Below the pieces are notes generated by a model. The model did no database searches and was not told the DNA's origin. It saw only the letters and a program-made list of their open reading frames with translations. From positions 1 through 18,658 of the forward strand of contig DATHJZ010000251.1 in the NCBI GenBank assembly GCA_035286365.1: a stretch of DNA of 18,658 bases, read 5' to 3'. The stretch comes from CADEED01 sp035286365. GTDB taxonomy: Bacteria > Pseudomonadota > Gammaproteobacteria > Steroidobacterales > Steroidobacteraceae. How positions within the stretch are numbered: the stretch's first letter is position 1; every line of letters starts with the position of its first letter. The position numbers and the translations under genes are program-made. Positions 1-8,337 of the stretch are shown piece after piece.

Positions 1-35
1 CAGCAGTTCGTTTGGCATCGATGCGCGGCGAATTC

Positions 36-971
36 TCAGGAAACCAGCATCGCCCTCATCGCCTGTATGTTTGCTCTCGTCTGTTCGTACGGCGTCCCGA
101 CGCCGTCGTCATATTCGCGCTCGGTCAGCGCGATGATCGGCCAGCGTTTGTCCCGAATCAGGTGAAGACACTCTTCAATAGGAGTGTCGCCTTCGCCCCA
201 CGCCACATTCGCACCCTTGTTGCGTTTGCGGTCTTTCACATGAATGTGGGTGATCCGTTCATGGTGCTCTCGAAGAAAAGCGATTGGATCGTTGTTGCCG
301 GCGACGAAATGGCCGATGTCGAGACAGACTCGAAAGGCGGGCGAGAACGCGAGCAGCTTGGTGAGACTCGCAAGCGAGGCGACTTCATCCGGATCCTGGA
401 TTTCAGCGTGCGGATGGAAGGCCGCACTGATCCCGTATTTCTCGGCTGCCGGAGCGAGGCGCAGTCCCATCGGCACGCGAGTCTGATTGGTTTGAAAGAC
501 CCGAATGCCGAGCGCCTTCATCTGACGGAACACGGCGTCGATTTCGGCGTCCGTGCAATCGTCGTAAAAGGTGTTCGAGATGGAGAACAGGTTGAGGCCC
601 GCGCGCTTGAACTTCTTCCTGACTGCGACGAACTCGTCCAGCGAACCTGGCGAGAGGCACCACGCACGCTGCACAGCGCGTGTTCTCAGATAATCCGGCG
701 TCGGAACTACAGGCGCGCGCCCGCGGACCAGACCCAGCAGTTCCGGACCGAAAAAGCGCGATCCCAGCTCGACATTCTCGACGTCCATCGCCACGCATTG
801 ATCGATGACGACGTCTGCATCATCTTTACCCGGTATCTTCGGCAGCGGCCTCAGCGAGCTGGTGATGAGTCCGATCTTCACGCCCCGAATGGTGGAGCTC
901 GAGGCAATAGCGTCGGTCGAGCTCGCCACTCCAAGCGCCACTGCACTTGCCATGAGCTCCCGTCGGTTCAT
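36..971 (-). CDS. Tat-exported sugar phosphate isomerase/epimerase-like TIM barrel protein
   Basis: A 311-residue protein of the xylose-isomerase-like TIM barrel family (sugar phosphate isomerases/epimerases). Seen: it starts MNRRELM followed by an Ala-rich hydrophobic stretch to about residue 25, a twin-arginine-type signal, so the product is probably folded in the cytoplasm and exported. Likely metal ligands are in FHPHAE (185-190), CLDIGH (216-221), HIHVKD (242-247) and LTERE (282-286), the usual late-barrel positions in this family. Length fits a complete enzyme plus signal. The ATG lies three bases after the GH3 stop, with a GAGAAG-type ribosome site inside the end of that gene, so it is the last gene of the operon and probably coupled to GH3. 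Inference: it acts on a sugar or sugar derivative in the periplasm; the exact substrate is unknown. Confidence 0.85.
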   Translation of the reverse strand: MNRRELMASAVALGVASSTDAIASSSTIRGVKIGLITSSLRPLPKIPGKDDADVVIDQCVAMDVENVELGSRFFGPELLGLVRGRAPVVPTPDYLRTRAVQRAWCLSPGSLDEFVAVRKKFKRAGLNLFSISNTFYDDCTDAEIDAVFRQMKALGIRVFQTNQTRVPMGLRLAPAAEKYGISAAFHPHAEIQDPDEVASLASLTKLLAFSPAFRVCLDIGHFVAGNNDPIAFLREHHERITHIHVKDRKRNKGANVAWGEGDTPIEECLHLIRDKRWPIIALTEREYDDGVGTPYEQTRANIQAMRAMLVS

Positions 972-974
972 GTT

Positions 975-3530
975 TCACTTCTCGCCATTGACCACGCCTG
1001 TCAGGCGGACATCGCGAGACGATGCACCGACGTAAATCGGTCTGGGACCCTCGGGCTTGATCCAGTTCCGATCCTCGACGGACCAATACGCAAGCTGTCG
1101 GTCGGGCACATGGACGCGAACGCGTTCAGATTTTCCCGGCGCAAGGTCGACGCGCGCGAAACCAGCCAGCGACTTTGGCGCCATTGGAACATTCGTCTTG
1201 GGCGGTCCGAGATAGATTTGCGGTATCTCGGAGCCCGCACGCGCGCCCGTGTTCTTGACGGTGAACTCCACATCCAGCCCGCTATCTGTTGCGCCGATCT
1301 TCAGGTCCGAGTAGGCGAAGGCGGTGTACGACAGACCATGTCCGAAAGGGAAAAGCGGATTGATGTCGTTGCGATCGTAGTGGCGATAGCCGACGAATAT
1401 TCCCTCGCTCTGAATTACCTTGCTGTCAACGCCAATGGAGCGCTCAGCGTGTTTTGGATCTCCCGTCGGCGAGTCTTCCATCCTGACCGGAAAGGTGATC
1501 GGTAGTTTGCCGCCGGGATTCGCGCGTCCAGTCAGCAGATCTGCGGTTGCCCAACCGCCCTCCTGACCCGGGTACCAGGTGACAAGGACCGCTCGCACCT
1601 GGCCGAGCCACGGCATTCGAACCGGACCCGCGGTGTTCAGGACCACGACCGTGTTTGGATTCGCCGCGGCGACCGTTGCTATCAATTCATCCTGGTCGTT
1701 GGGAAGAACGAGGCGCGCATCGGCCTCGATCTCTTCGCTGCTCCGGGCCCACGCGAACACCACCGCCGTTTCCGCTGCGCGCGCCGCCTTCGCAGCGTCG
1801 GCGATCTGGGTGCGCCGCATCTGTGGCGTTACCCACGCCAATCGGACTTGCACCGGCAGGTCGCCAGTACCGATTGCACGGACATCAACCTGATAAGGCC
1901 GCCCCGCCTCGAGACGCACCGTGGCTTGCCCGTTATCGAGTCCGTCGGTGGTAGGCGCCAGGCTCGTCCACTTTCGCGCGAAACCGTGCGCGCCGAGCTC
2001 GGCCGACACCGCCTTTTGTGCTCCGTCGATCTTTAAAGCCGCAGTCCCTCCCCAGGATTGAATCATCAGTAGATAGATGCCGGGTTCGGGTACCGAGAGA
2101 GTGCCGGCCCAGCTGGCCTCGGTCCCGGGAGGCAACGCCTTGTCGCCGACGAAATCCAGCGTCGGGTCGACCGACTCGCCCGCCTTCGATGTCCGCTTGA
2201 GACCAGTCACTTTCCCGGACCGAGGTAGTGCCGCCGTGGGAATTGTCTCGCCGGTCTGGGAATTTCCAACTGAGTAGGCGGTGCGGGGAGCGATGCGCCG
2301 CATTGCGGCCAATGGAGAAATCTCTCGAGCCTCGAAGCCATAGGCTCGTCCACCCGTTGCGCCGACGGCGAGCTGACCCGCGGTAGGGCCGATCAGCACG
2401 GGCGCAGAGTTGCGATTCAACCGCAGCGGCAGAATCCCATCGTTTTTCAGCAAGACCGCACCTTCGGTTGCGACCTCGCGGGCAACCCGGGCACCAGCCT
2501 CGACATCGATGGCGTTTGGTCGCTGAACGCGCGTGCCGTCCAGAAACCCGAACTTTTCCATCTGCCCTAACAACCGCCCGGCCGCGCGATCCACGAGGGC
2601 TTGCGGAATCCGGCCGGCAGTTACCTCGGCTACCAGCTTGTCCCCGAAATAATAAGGACGACGCGGCGCGCCCTCGGTGCCGTATCCCGGCATTTCCACG
2701 TCGACGCCCGCCACCAGTGCATAAGAACTGTGCGTACCGTGCCAATCGGAGACGACGAAACCGTCCCAGCCATACTCACCTCGCAAGATATCGGTGAGAT
2801 GAAACTTGTGCTCCGAGCCGTAGTTGCCATTCACGATCATGTGCGAGGCCATGAACGAAGCTGCCCCTGCCTTCGCGGCCGCTTCGAAGCTCGGTAGATA
2901 GATCTCGCGGAGTGCTCTTGAATCTATGATGAAGTCGTAGGGAATGTTGTTCTGCCGCGTCGAGCTTCTGACATGCTGTCGCTGCGTGTAGCCGACATAG
3001 TGCTTCGGCGTCGCCAGCACGCCTTGCGCCTGGATGCCTTCGACTTGCGCAGCGCCAAGGCGGCCCGCCAGCAATGGGTCTTCGCCAAGGGACGTCGAGT
3101 TGCGGCCCCAGAGCAGATTGCGTGCGATATCGATCTGGGGCCCGTTGAGAACATCGAGACCCAACGCGCGTGCTTCAAGGCCGAACAAGACGCCGACGCG
3201 TCGGGACAGGTCGGCGTCGAAGGTTGCCGCGAGCGGCAAGCCACCTGGTACTCCGGTGGCGTCAGCCTTGACCTCGATTCCAACAGGCCCGTTTCCCCAT
3301 CGCAGTGGCGGAATCTTCAGACGTGGCACCCCGGGCGCGTACCCCGACTGGCCCCGATCGTCTGGATCGTCAGCGCCGGTGATGAGATCCGCCTTTTCGG
3401 CGAGAGTCATTGATTCAAGCAGCGAGCGGACACGCGGCGAAAACTGCTCGGGTGTTACCAGGGCAGATGCAGGTGCAGCAGTAGCAAGGCACAAACCGAC
3501 TGCAATACCGGAAATCAGCAAGCGGACCAT
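975..3530 (-). CDS. Exported GH3 beta-glucosidase-like glycosidase with PA14 insert
   Basis: An 851-residue glycoside hydrolase family 3 protein, probably removing beta-linked glucose or a similar sugar in the periplasm. Seen: signal peptide MVRLLISGIAVGLCLA to about residue 24; GH3 N-terminal barrel about 40-330 with PKHYVG (175-180) and the nucleophile motif VVSDWHG with Asp262; GH3 C-terminal domain about 335-700 interrupted by a PA14-like insert about 438-568; fibronectin-III-like tail about 738-845. The start at 3530 was chosen because it opens the signal peptide and has GAGGG four bases upstream. The frame stays open to 3626, but that would overlap the transporter gene and put 32 charged residues before the signal. 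PA14 inserts are known in GH3 enzymes and shape sugar recognition. Neighbours (aromatic acid transporter, ring dioxygenase) suggest an aryl glycoside substrate, which is inference. Confidence 0.9.
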   Translation of the reverse strand: MVRLLISGIAVGLCLATAAPASALVTPEQFSPRVRSLLESMTLAEKADLITGADDPDDRGQSGYAPGVPRLKIPPLRWGNGPVGIEVKADATGVPGGLPLAATFDADLSRRVGVLFGLEARALGLDVLNGPQIDIARNLLWGRNSTSLGEDPLLAGRLGAAQVEGIQAQGVLATPKHYVGYTQRQHVRSSTRQNNIPYDFIIDSRALREIYLPSFEAAAKAGAASFMASHMIVNGNYGSEHKFHLTDILRGEYGWDGFVVSDWHGTHSSYALVAGVDVEMPGYGTEGAPRRPYYFGDKLVAEVTAGRIPQALVDRAAGRLLGQMEKFGFLDGTRVQRPNAIDVEAGARVAREVATEGAVLLKNDGILPLRLNRNSAPVLIGPTAGQLAVGATGGRAYGFEAREISPLAAMRRIAPRTAYSVGNSQTGETIPTAALPRSGKVTGLKRTSKAGESVDPTLDFVGDKALPPGTEASWAGTLSVPEPGIYLLMIQSWGGTAALKIDGAQKAVSAELGAHGFARKWTSLAPTTDGLDNGQATVRLEAGRPYQVDVRAIGTGDLPVQVRLAWVTPQMRRTQIADAAKAARAAETAVVFAWARSSEEIEADARLVLPNDQDELIATVAAANPNTVVVLNTAGPVRMPWLGQVRAVLVTWYPGQEGGWATADLLTGRANPGGKLPITFPVRMEDSPTGDPKHAERSIGVDSKVIQSEGIFVGYRHYDRNDINPLFPFGHGLSYTAFAYSDLKIGATDSGLDVEFTVKNTGARAGSEIPQIYLGPPKTNVPMAPKSLAGFARVDLAPGKSERVRVHVPDRQLAYWSVEDRNWIKPEGPRPIYVGASSRDVRLTGVVNGEK

Positions 3531-3564
3531 ACTACCCTCGTGAAACAAGCGCCTAACAAGGCGG

Positions 3565-4887
3565 TCATCTTTGTTCGGTGATCGCCTTTTCATGCTTCGA
3601 AAGAGCGAAAGCGGCGGCCGCGGCAATCAAGGCCGGAATCGTCGCCAACAGGAAAATTTCCTTGCTGCTCCAGCCGATCGTGATCAGGTGGCCAGCGAGC
3701 GCTGGCCCGACGATCGACCCCAAACGCCCGACTCCGAGAAACCAGCCGACGCCGGTAGAGCGGATCTCGGTTGGATAAGCCATGCTCGCAACGGGATTGG
3801 CCGCCGTCTGCCCGCCGATGATCCCGAAGCCAGCGCAAAACACGGTGAGAGCGAGCAACGGCACGCTGTTTCCTGCAAAGGCCAAACCCGCAATTGCGAA
3901 AGCTGCGATGAGGTAAGCCATCGTGAGAGTTTTGGCGGGCCCCCACTTGTCGATCATCCAGCCCTGGACGATTCCCACCATGCCGCCGAGCTGAAGCAGC
4001 GCGCCCATGAGAATTGCGATCCCAAGCGCAACGCCCAGGCTTCGAATCTGCGTTGGTAGCCAGTTCGTCAACAGGAAGAGGACGAGGAGGCTGCAGAAAA
4101 CCAGTATCCAAAGCAGTATCGTGCGTCCCGCACGACCATCTCTGAACAGCGCTTTCACCGACATTCGGGAAGCGCGGCTCTCCCCGAGCGTAAATCGGGC
4201 GCCTGCCGGCAATGACGCGTTGATCCTGCGCATCAATGCCGCGACCTTGTCTTGTCGCCCTTCTTGCGACGCCAGGAAGTGAATGGACTCGGGCAACAGG
4301 AAGAACATGATCACCGAGAGCACGAGCGGCACTATTCCACCGATGAGGAATACCGGCTCGTAGCCGATGCTGACCGCCAGCCGCGCGGCCGTCAGGCCGG
4401 CGGTGATCGACCCGAGAATAAAACCGTTGAACATCAATACGACCATGAAGGATCGAATTCGGCGCGGAACGTATTCGGAAGTGAGCGCAATCACGTTGGG
4501 CATCGCGGCGCCGATGCCGAGGCCGGTCAGGAAGCGGAAGGTGTAAAGCACCTCGATCGACGAACTTTCCGCCATGCCGATGCTGCCCAATCCGAATCCG
4601 ACCAGACAGGCAAGGAGCAGCGGTCTGCGCCCGAATTTGTCCGCGAGCGGCGCAATGAACAGAGCGCCCAGCATGAGTCCGACGAGACCCAAGGAGAAAA
4701 ACAGTCCCAGCATGTTCGGGGACAGCGACCAGACACGCGCCAATGTAGGCGCCACAAAGCCCGCACTCTGAGCGTCAAAGCCTTCCGCAAAGGCGATCAA
4801 CGCACACAGCACAACCACGCGGATCTGAAAGGCACTCAGTGACCCTTCATCTATTACTTTCGCAACACCGAGTGTCTGTGTAGCCAT
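3565..4887 (-). CDS. MFS transporter, aromatic acid:H+ symporter (AAHS) type
   Basis: A 440-residue inner-membrane permease of the major facilitator superfamily with about twelve hydrophobic segments. Seen: EGFDAQ (35-40) in the first helix, the position of the DGFD motif of PcaK/BenK-type aromatic acid symporters; the loop 2-3 signature LADKFGRRP (81-89); a central basic loop around residues 210-250. Family knowledge: AAHS members import benzoate, 4-hydroxybenzoate, gentisate and similar acids with protons. The neighbouring gentisate dioxygenase-like gene supports an aromatic acid substrate. The ATG at 4887 was chosen over an in-frame GTG at 4893 because GGGGAAAG (4893-4900) lies five bases before the ATG and overlaps the GTG. 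The gene sits between MmgE/PrpD (about 40 bases upstream) and GH3 (34 bases downstream), so it is probably co-transcribed. Confidence 0.87.
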   Translation of the reverse strand: MATQTLGVAKVIDEGSLSAFQIRVVVLCALIAFAEGFDAQSAGFVAPTLARVWSLSPNMLGLFFSLGLVGLMLGALFIAPLADKFGRRPLLLACLVGFGLGSIGMAESSSIEVLYTFRFLTGLGIGAAMPNVIALTSEYVPRRIRSFMVVLMFNGFILGSITAGLTAARLAVSIGYEPVFLIGGIVPLVLSVIMFFLLPESIHFLASQEGRQDKVAALMRRINASLPAGARFTLGESRASRMSVKALFRDGRAGRTILLWILVFCSLLVLFLLTNWLPTQIRSLGVALGIAILMGALLQLGGMVGIVQGWMIDKWGPAKTLTMAYLIAAFAIAGLAFAGNSVPLLALTVFCAGFGIIGGQTAANPVASMAYPTEIRSTGVGWFLGVGRLGSIVGPALAGHLITIGWSSKEIFLLATIPALIAAAAAFALSKHEKAITEQR

Positions 4888-4927
4888 GATCACTTTCCCC
4901 GCAAATGCCGGACCCGGCCTTTAAGTC

Positions 4928-6277
4928 TCAAACGGGCACAGTCGCCCGACCGAGCTCGCTGGCATCCTTGATGAGATCGGCAGACCAGAAATTGGCGAGC
5001 ACGCGCTGCGCTTGTTGTGCGGATAGCACTCCCTCGCACAAGCGCAGGAACTTCCGTTCAAGGTCATCGTTGCTCATCGGCCGCTCGAGACTGCCCAGCG
5101 CGTGCTCGACGTGCTGTTCCAGGACGCGACCATCCTTGAGAGTGATAGACACGTGGGCCTCATCGTCGCGGATGCCGCGGTCGACATGCGCATCGACCCG
5201 GTCTCGCAGCGCAATCACGTTGGGGTCCGTCACGACGTCGTCGGCATATTCAGACTCACCCGCGGCGCCGCGGATGATGGCGACGGCGACCGAATGAAAC
5301 ACACTGAACTTGCCTTCGAGCCCGACGCGCGGAGTGCGTTTGCCGGTGAGCTCGAGTACCAATGGTGCTACGCGTAGTTTGATGCTTTCGATCATCTCCG
5401 CGGTCAGGCCGTGCCCGTTACGCAGCTGTATCGCTCCATCTATTGCCGGATGGATGACGATCCCGCAGGCGAACGGCTTGTACGTATTGAGCGAGATCTC
5501 AAACTGCTCACCCAGGTTTTTGGTCACTTCGCTGAAGTCGCGATCCGCTGACATCACGAAGCCGAATCCACGTGGCGCTTCGAGCACTCGATCGGAACTC
5601 GTAAAGTTCTGCTTGGCCAGATGCGCAGCGAGCAGACCATTTTGCGCAGCGCGTCCCGGATGGAAGCTCTTGCACATGGTCCCGAACATCTCGCGGAAGC
5701 CGGACGATTGGGTTCCAGCGATGCCCAACGCCCAGGTCATTTGCTGGACATCGAGCCCCAAGACCTTACCGACAGCCGCCGCAGCGCCGAACACACCGGC
5801 TGTACCCGTGATGTGCCAACCAATGTCGTAGTGCGCTGGATAGACAGCATTGCCGATCCGGCATTCGACCTCGACGCCAAGGATGAAGGCGTGCAGGAGC
5901 TCAACCCCCGTGATCGGCAGGCGCTCCGCCAACGGTATGAGTGCAGATGCAACCGGACCCGCCGGGTGGATTATGGTCTTCAGATGCGTGTCGTCGAAAT
6001 CGAAGACGTGGCTTGAGATGCCATTCAGGAGTGCGGAATTCAGTACGTCGATCCTCTCCGTGCGGCCCAAGATGCTGCTCTCCGGCGTACCCGAAAACGG
6101 CCTCACCGCAGCCAGAGCGCGGTTGACTGCCTCGTGACGACTACCGCCAATGGCGCAGCCTGCCCAGTTCACCAACGAGCGCAAAGCTTCGTCGCGGACA
6201 GGAACTGGAACGTCCGCATACCGGGCATTTACGACGTAACTGGCCAAAGTGCGGGTAACCGCTTCAACTTCCTGCAT
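4928..6277 (-). CDS. MmgE/PrpD family protein
   Basis: A 449-residue protein of the MmgE/PrpD family, which includes 2-methylcitrate dehydratase and cis-aconitate decarboxylase-like enzymes. Seen: the N-terminal helical region with GCAIGGSRHEAV (about 40-51), and family motifs DFDDTH (93-98) and HPAGPV (104-109); the length is normal. No signal peptide, so it is cytosolic. ATG at 6277 follows GGAAAAAACC. It lies 37 bases after the D-2-hydroxyacid dehydrogenase gene and 40 before the transporter. No prpB or prpC neighbour is present, so a methylcitrate role is unlikely. By context it probably dehydrates, isomerises or decarboxylates a small carboxylic acid in the same pathway. The specific reaction cannot be read from the sequence, and many MmgE/PrpD proteins in catabolic clusters are uncharacterised. 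Confidence 0.87.
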   Translation of the reverse strand: MQEVEAVTRTLASYVVNARYADVPVPVRDEALRSLVNWAGCAIGGSRHEAVNRALAAVRPFSGTPESSILGRTERIDVLNSALLNGISSHVFDFDDTHLKTIIHPAGPVASALIPLAERLPITGVELLHAFILGVEVECRIGNAVYPAHYDIGWHITGTAGVFGAAAAVGKVLGLDVQQMTWALGIAGTQSSGFREMFGTMCKSFHPGRAAQNGLLAAHLAKQNFTSSDRVLEAPRGFGFVMSADRDFSEVTKNLGEQFEISLNTYKPFACGIVIHPAIDGAIQLRNGHGLTAEMIESIKLRVAPLVLELTGKRTPRVGLEGKFSVFHSVAVAIIRGAAGESEYADDVVTDPNVIALRDRVDAHVDRGIRDDEAHVSITLKDGRVLEQHVEHALGSLERPMSNDDLERKFLRLCEGVLSAQQAQRVLANFWSADLIKDASELGRATVPV

Positions 6278-6314
6278 GGTTTTTTCCGATCTGATAACTG
6301 AAGCGATTACAAAT

Positions 6315-7286
6315 CTAGTGGCGCAATGGGCGGATAGGATCGCCCGCCAGGAACGCCTCTATGTTTTCAACCGTGCTCGCGTAGAAACGACGATAGGTTT
6401 CTTCGGTGACGTAACCGAGATGCGGTGTTGCAAGCACGTTGTCCATCGTTCGGAACGGATGTTCCGCCGGCAGCGGTTCGGAGATGAACGTGTCGAGTGC
6501 AGCGATGCCAATGCGCTGCTCGCGCAGCGCGTCTATCAGTGCCGGTTCCTGGATCAGCTGTCCGCGGGACGTGTTGACCAAGATGCTGCCTTTGCGCATG
6601 AGCGCCAACTCTTCAGCGCCCACGATGCCTTGCGTACCTTCGCCTAACACGATGTGAAGCGTTACAACGTCGCTCTCGGCGAACAGTGCAGACTTCGAAA
6701 CCAGGCGAGCATCGACCACTGCCGCCCTCTCCTTCGTCAAGTTAGGGCTCCAGGCCAGGAGCTTCATGCCGAACGCCGTGCCGATGCGAGCTACGGTCTT
6801 GCCCACTCGACCCAGGCCGAGGAGGCCGAGTGTTCGGCCCTGCAGTGTTTGACCGACTGTCGTCTGCCAACCTCCGGACCTGAGGCTTTGGTTCTCGCTC
6901 ACAATCCGGCGAGCAGCGGCCAGAATCAACGCCCACGTCAGTTCACTCGTGGGATGCTCGGTCGAGGCGCTCTCGGTGTGGGACACCACGATGCCTCGAG
7001 CTGCCGCCGCATGTAGATCAAGAGTGCGGTTATGCGCTCCTGTCACGCAGATGAGTTTCAGCTTGGGCAAGCGTTGAATCAGCGCGCCTGACATGGGCAT
7101 GCGCTCGCGCATCAGACAGATGATGTCGAAATCGGCCAGGACCGTCGCCGCCTCATCCACACAGCTCAGCGGCCGATCGAAGAACTCCACCGCGCATTTC
7201 GCCCGCACGCGGCTCCAGTCGGCGAACCGCTTGGCAATGCCCTGATAATCGTCGAGGACCGCAACGTTAAGCATGGGGCGACCCAT
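6315..7286 (-). CDS. D-2-hydroxyacid dehydrogenase (NAD-dependent)
   Basis: A 323-residue cytosolic dehydrogenase of the D-isomer-specific 2-hydroxyacid family (PGDH/formate dehydrogenase-like fold). Seen: nucleotide-binding GLGRVG (157-162), catalytic Arg241 in NTSRGQ, Glu270 in ISEPLP and His289 in TPHLGY, so the full Arg-Glu-His set is present. Family reaction: reversible reduction of a 2-keto acid to a D-2-hydroxy acid with NAD(P)H. The ATG at 7286 has GGAAGG five bases upstream. A second ATG four codons later has no better site. The start overlaps the end of the dioxygenase gene by 20 bases, suggesting translational coupling. A 2-keto acid from ring cleavage, or pyruvate, is a possible substrate, but this is inference. 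Confidence 0.9.
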   Translation of the reverse strand: MGRPMLNVAVLDDYQGIAKRFADWSRVRAKCAVEFFDRPLSCVDEAATVLADFDIICLMRERMPMSGALIQRLPKLKLICVTGAHNRTLDLHAAAARGIVVSHTESASTEHPTSELTWALILAAARRIVSENQSLRSGGWQTTVGQTLQGRTLGLLGLGRVGKTVARIGTAFGMKLLAWSPNLTKERAAVVDARLVSKSALFAESDVVTLHIVLGEGTQGIVGAEELALMRKGSILVNTSRGQLIQEPALIDALREQRIGIAALDTFISEPLPAEHPFRTMDNVLATPHLGYVTEETYRRFYASTVENIEAFLAGDPIRPLRH

Positions 7287-8337
7287 TGCCGCCTTCCACG
7301 TCCTCTCTCCAGAAGCCCAGCTTTTCCTGGGCCGAACGATCGGAATAGCTGAAGATCACGGACTGTTCTTCGGTGGCGAAACGAATGCGCGACCATGCCG
7401 GCACCGCCAGCACATCGTGCGGCGCAAACTCGAATGGACGGTCCGCGATCTCCACCACTCCTCGTCCCTCAACGATGACGAAGACGGCGTTGTCGGTGCT
7501 GCGATAGTTGCGTCCGTGAAAACCGGCAGGCAACAGCTGCATGAACACGGACATCGTTGGAAACGGATGTCCGCCCGTGAGGGGATTGCTGTAACGCAGC
7601 TTCGCACCATGAGCCGGATGAATGCGATCGGCCAGTTTCATCTGCTCGAGCGCTTCGCGGCTTCGCTGGTAGGGGTACAGCAGGATCGGCGAATGAAGCC
7701 TCTCGGAATCGTCGACCAGCGGAAGCATGTTGGCGCCGTAAGCGGCAAACGATTCGCCTTCGGACCTCACGATGCGATGAGTTTCATTTGAATGGTCTTC
7801 GCGAAACGCAGCGCCAAAAAATTTCGCGATTGCGGTGTCCAGCCCGTCCAGCCAAACCACCGGTCCCGTCCCGAGATTGCCATGGTCGTGCCAGGCCCAG
7901 CTTGGAGTGACCACGAAATCCCCCGGGCGCATCGTTGACATCTCGCCGCCGACAGCGGTGTAGCCACCCTCTCCTTCGATCAGGAAACGCAACGCGTTTG
8001 GCGAGTGCCGATGCGAGGGCGCGATTTCACCCGGTGCGATCGCCTGCAAGCCGGCATAGAGTGAATTGACGACGTATGTGGTACCCCGCAGGCTCGGATT
8101 CTCGAGCACGAGCACGCGCCGTTCGGCTTGCCGTTTGCTGATGAGGCCAATGGAGCGCATCAGCGCGGGACGAACATCGGCGTAACGCCAGAGGCGCGGA
8201 ACGCATTTCGTCCCAGGCGTCATCGCGCTGGCTTCCCGCTCCCACAACGGCATCATGTCCATGTTGCCGATCTCGCGGGAGAATGCCTCGAGCGCCGCGA
8301 CCGGGTTGGGTTCGCTTGCGGACGGTCTGTCACTCAT
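7267..8337 (-). CDS. Gentisate 1,2-dioxygenase-like bicupin ring-cleavage enzyme
   Basis: A 356-residue bicupin matching gentisate 1,2-dioxygenases in length and layout. Known reaction: Fe(II)-dependent cleavage of 2,5-dihydroxybenzoate to maleylpyruvate. Seen: first cupin with PSHRHSPNALRFLIEG (107-122), giving iron ligands His109 and His111, and WAWHDHGN with His150 (or 152) as the third; second cupin about 265-335 (TDNAVFVIVEGRG) without a matching His set, as usual in this family; LRYSNPLTGG (247-256) between them. The start at 8337 is set by TGATG overlap with the FAH gene stop and GAGGGA eight bases upstream; the open frame runs 87 codons further but that part is antisense-like and overlaps the FAH gene. 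Close relatives act on salicylate or 1-hydroxy-2-naphthoate, so the exact substrate is uncertain. Confidence 0.88.
   Translation of the reverse strand: MSDRPSASEPNPVAALEAFSREIGNMDMMPLWEREASAMTPGTKCVPRLWRYADVRPALMRSIGLISKRQAERRVLVLENPSLRGTTYVVNSLYAGLQAIAPGEIAPSHRHSPNALRFLIEGEGGYTAVGGEMSTMRPGDFVVTPSWAWHDHGNLGTGPVVWLDGLDTAIAKFFGAAFREDHSNETHRIVRSEGESFAAYGANMLPLVDDSERLHSPILLYPYQRSREALEQMKLADRIHPAHGAKLRYSNPLTGGHPFPTMSVFMQLLPAGFHGRNYRSTDNAVFVIVEGRGVVEIADRPFEFAPHDVLAVPAWSRIRFATEEQSVIFSYSDRSAQEKLGFWREDVEGGNGSPHA

Noticed and set aside
12..1505. Long open plus-strand frame (497 codons) opposite the TIM barrel and GH3 genes
   Set aside because: It is the antisense of two well-supported genes. Its translation is rich in Arg and His with no domain pattern, as expected of a GC-rich shadow.
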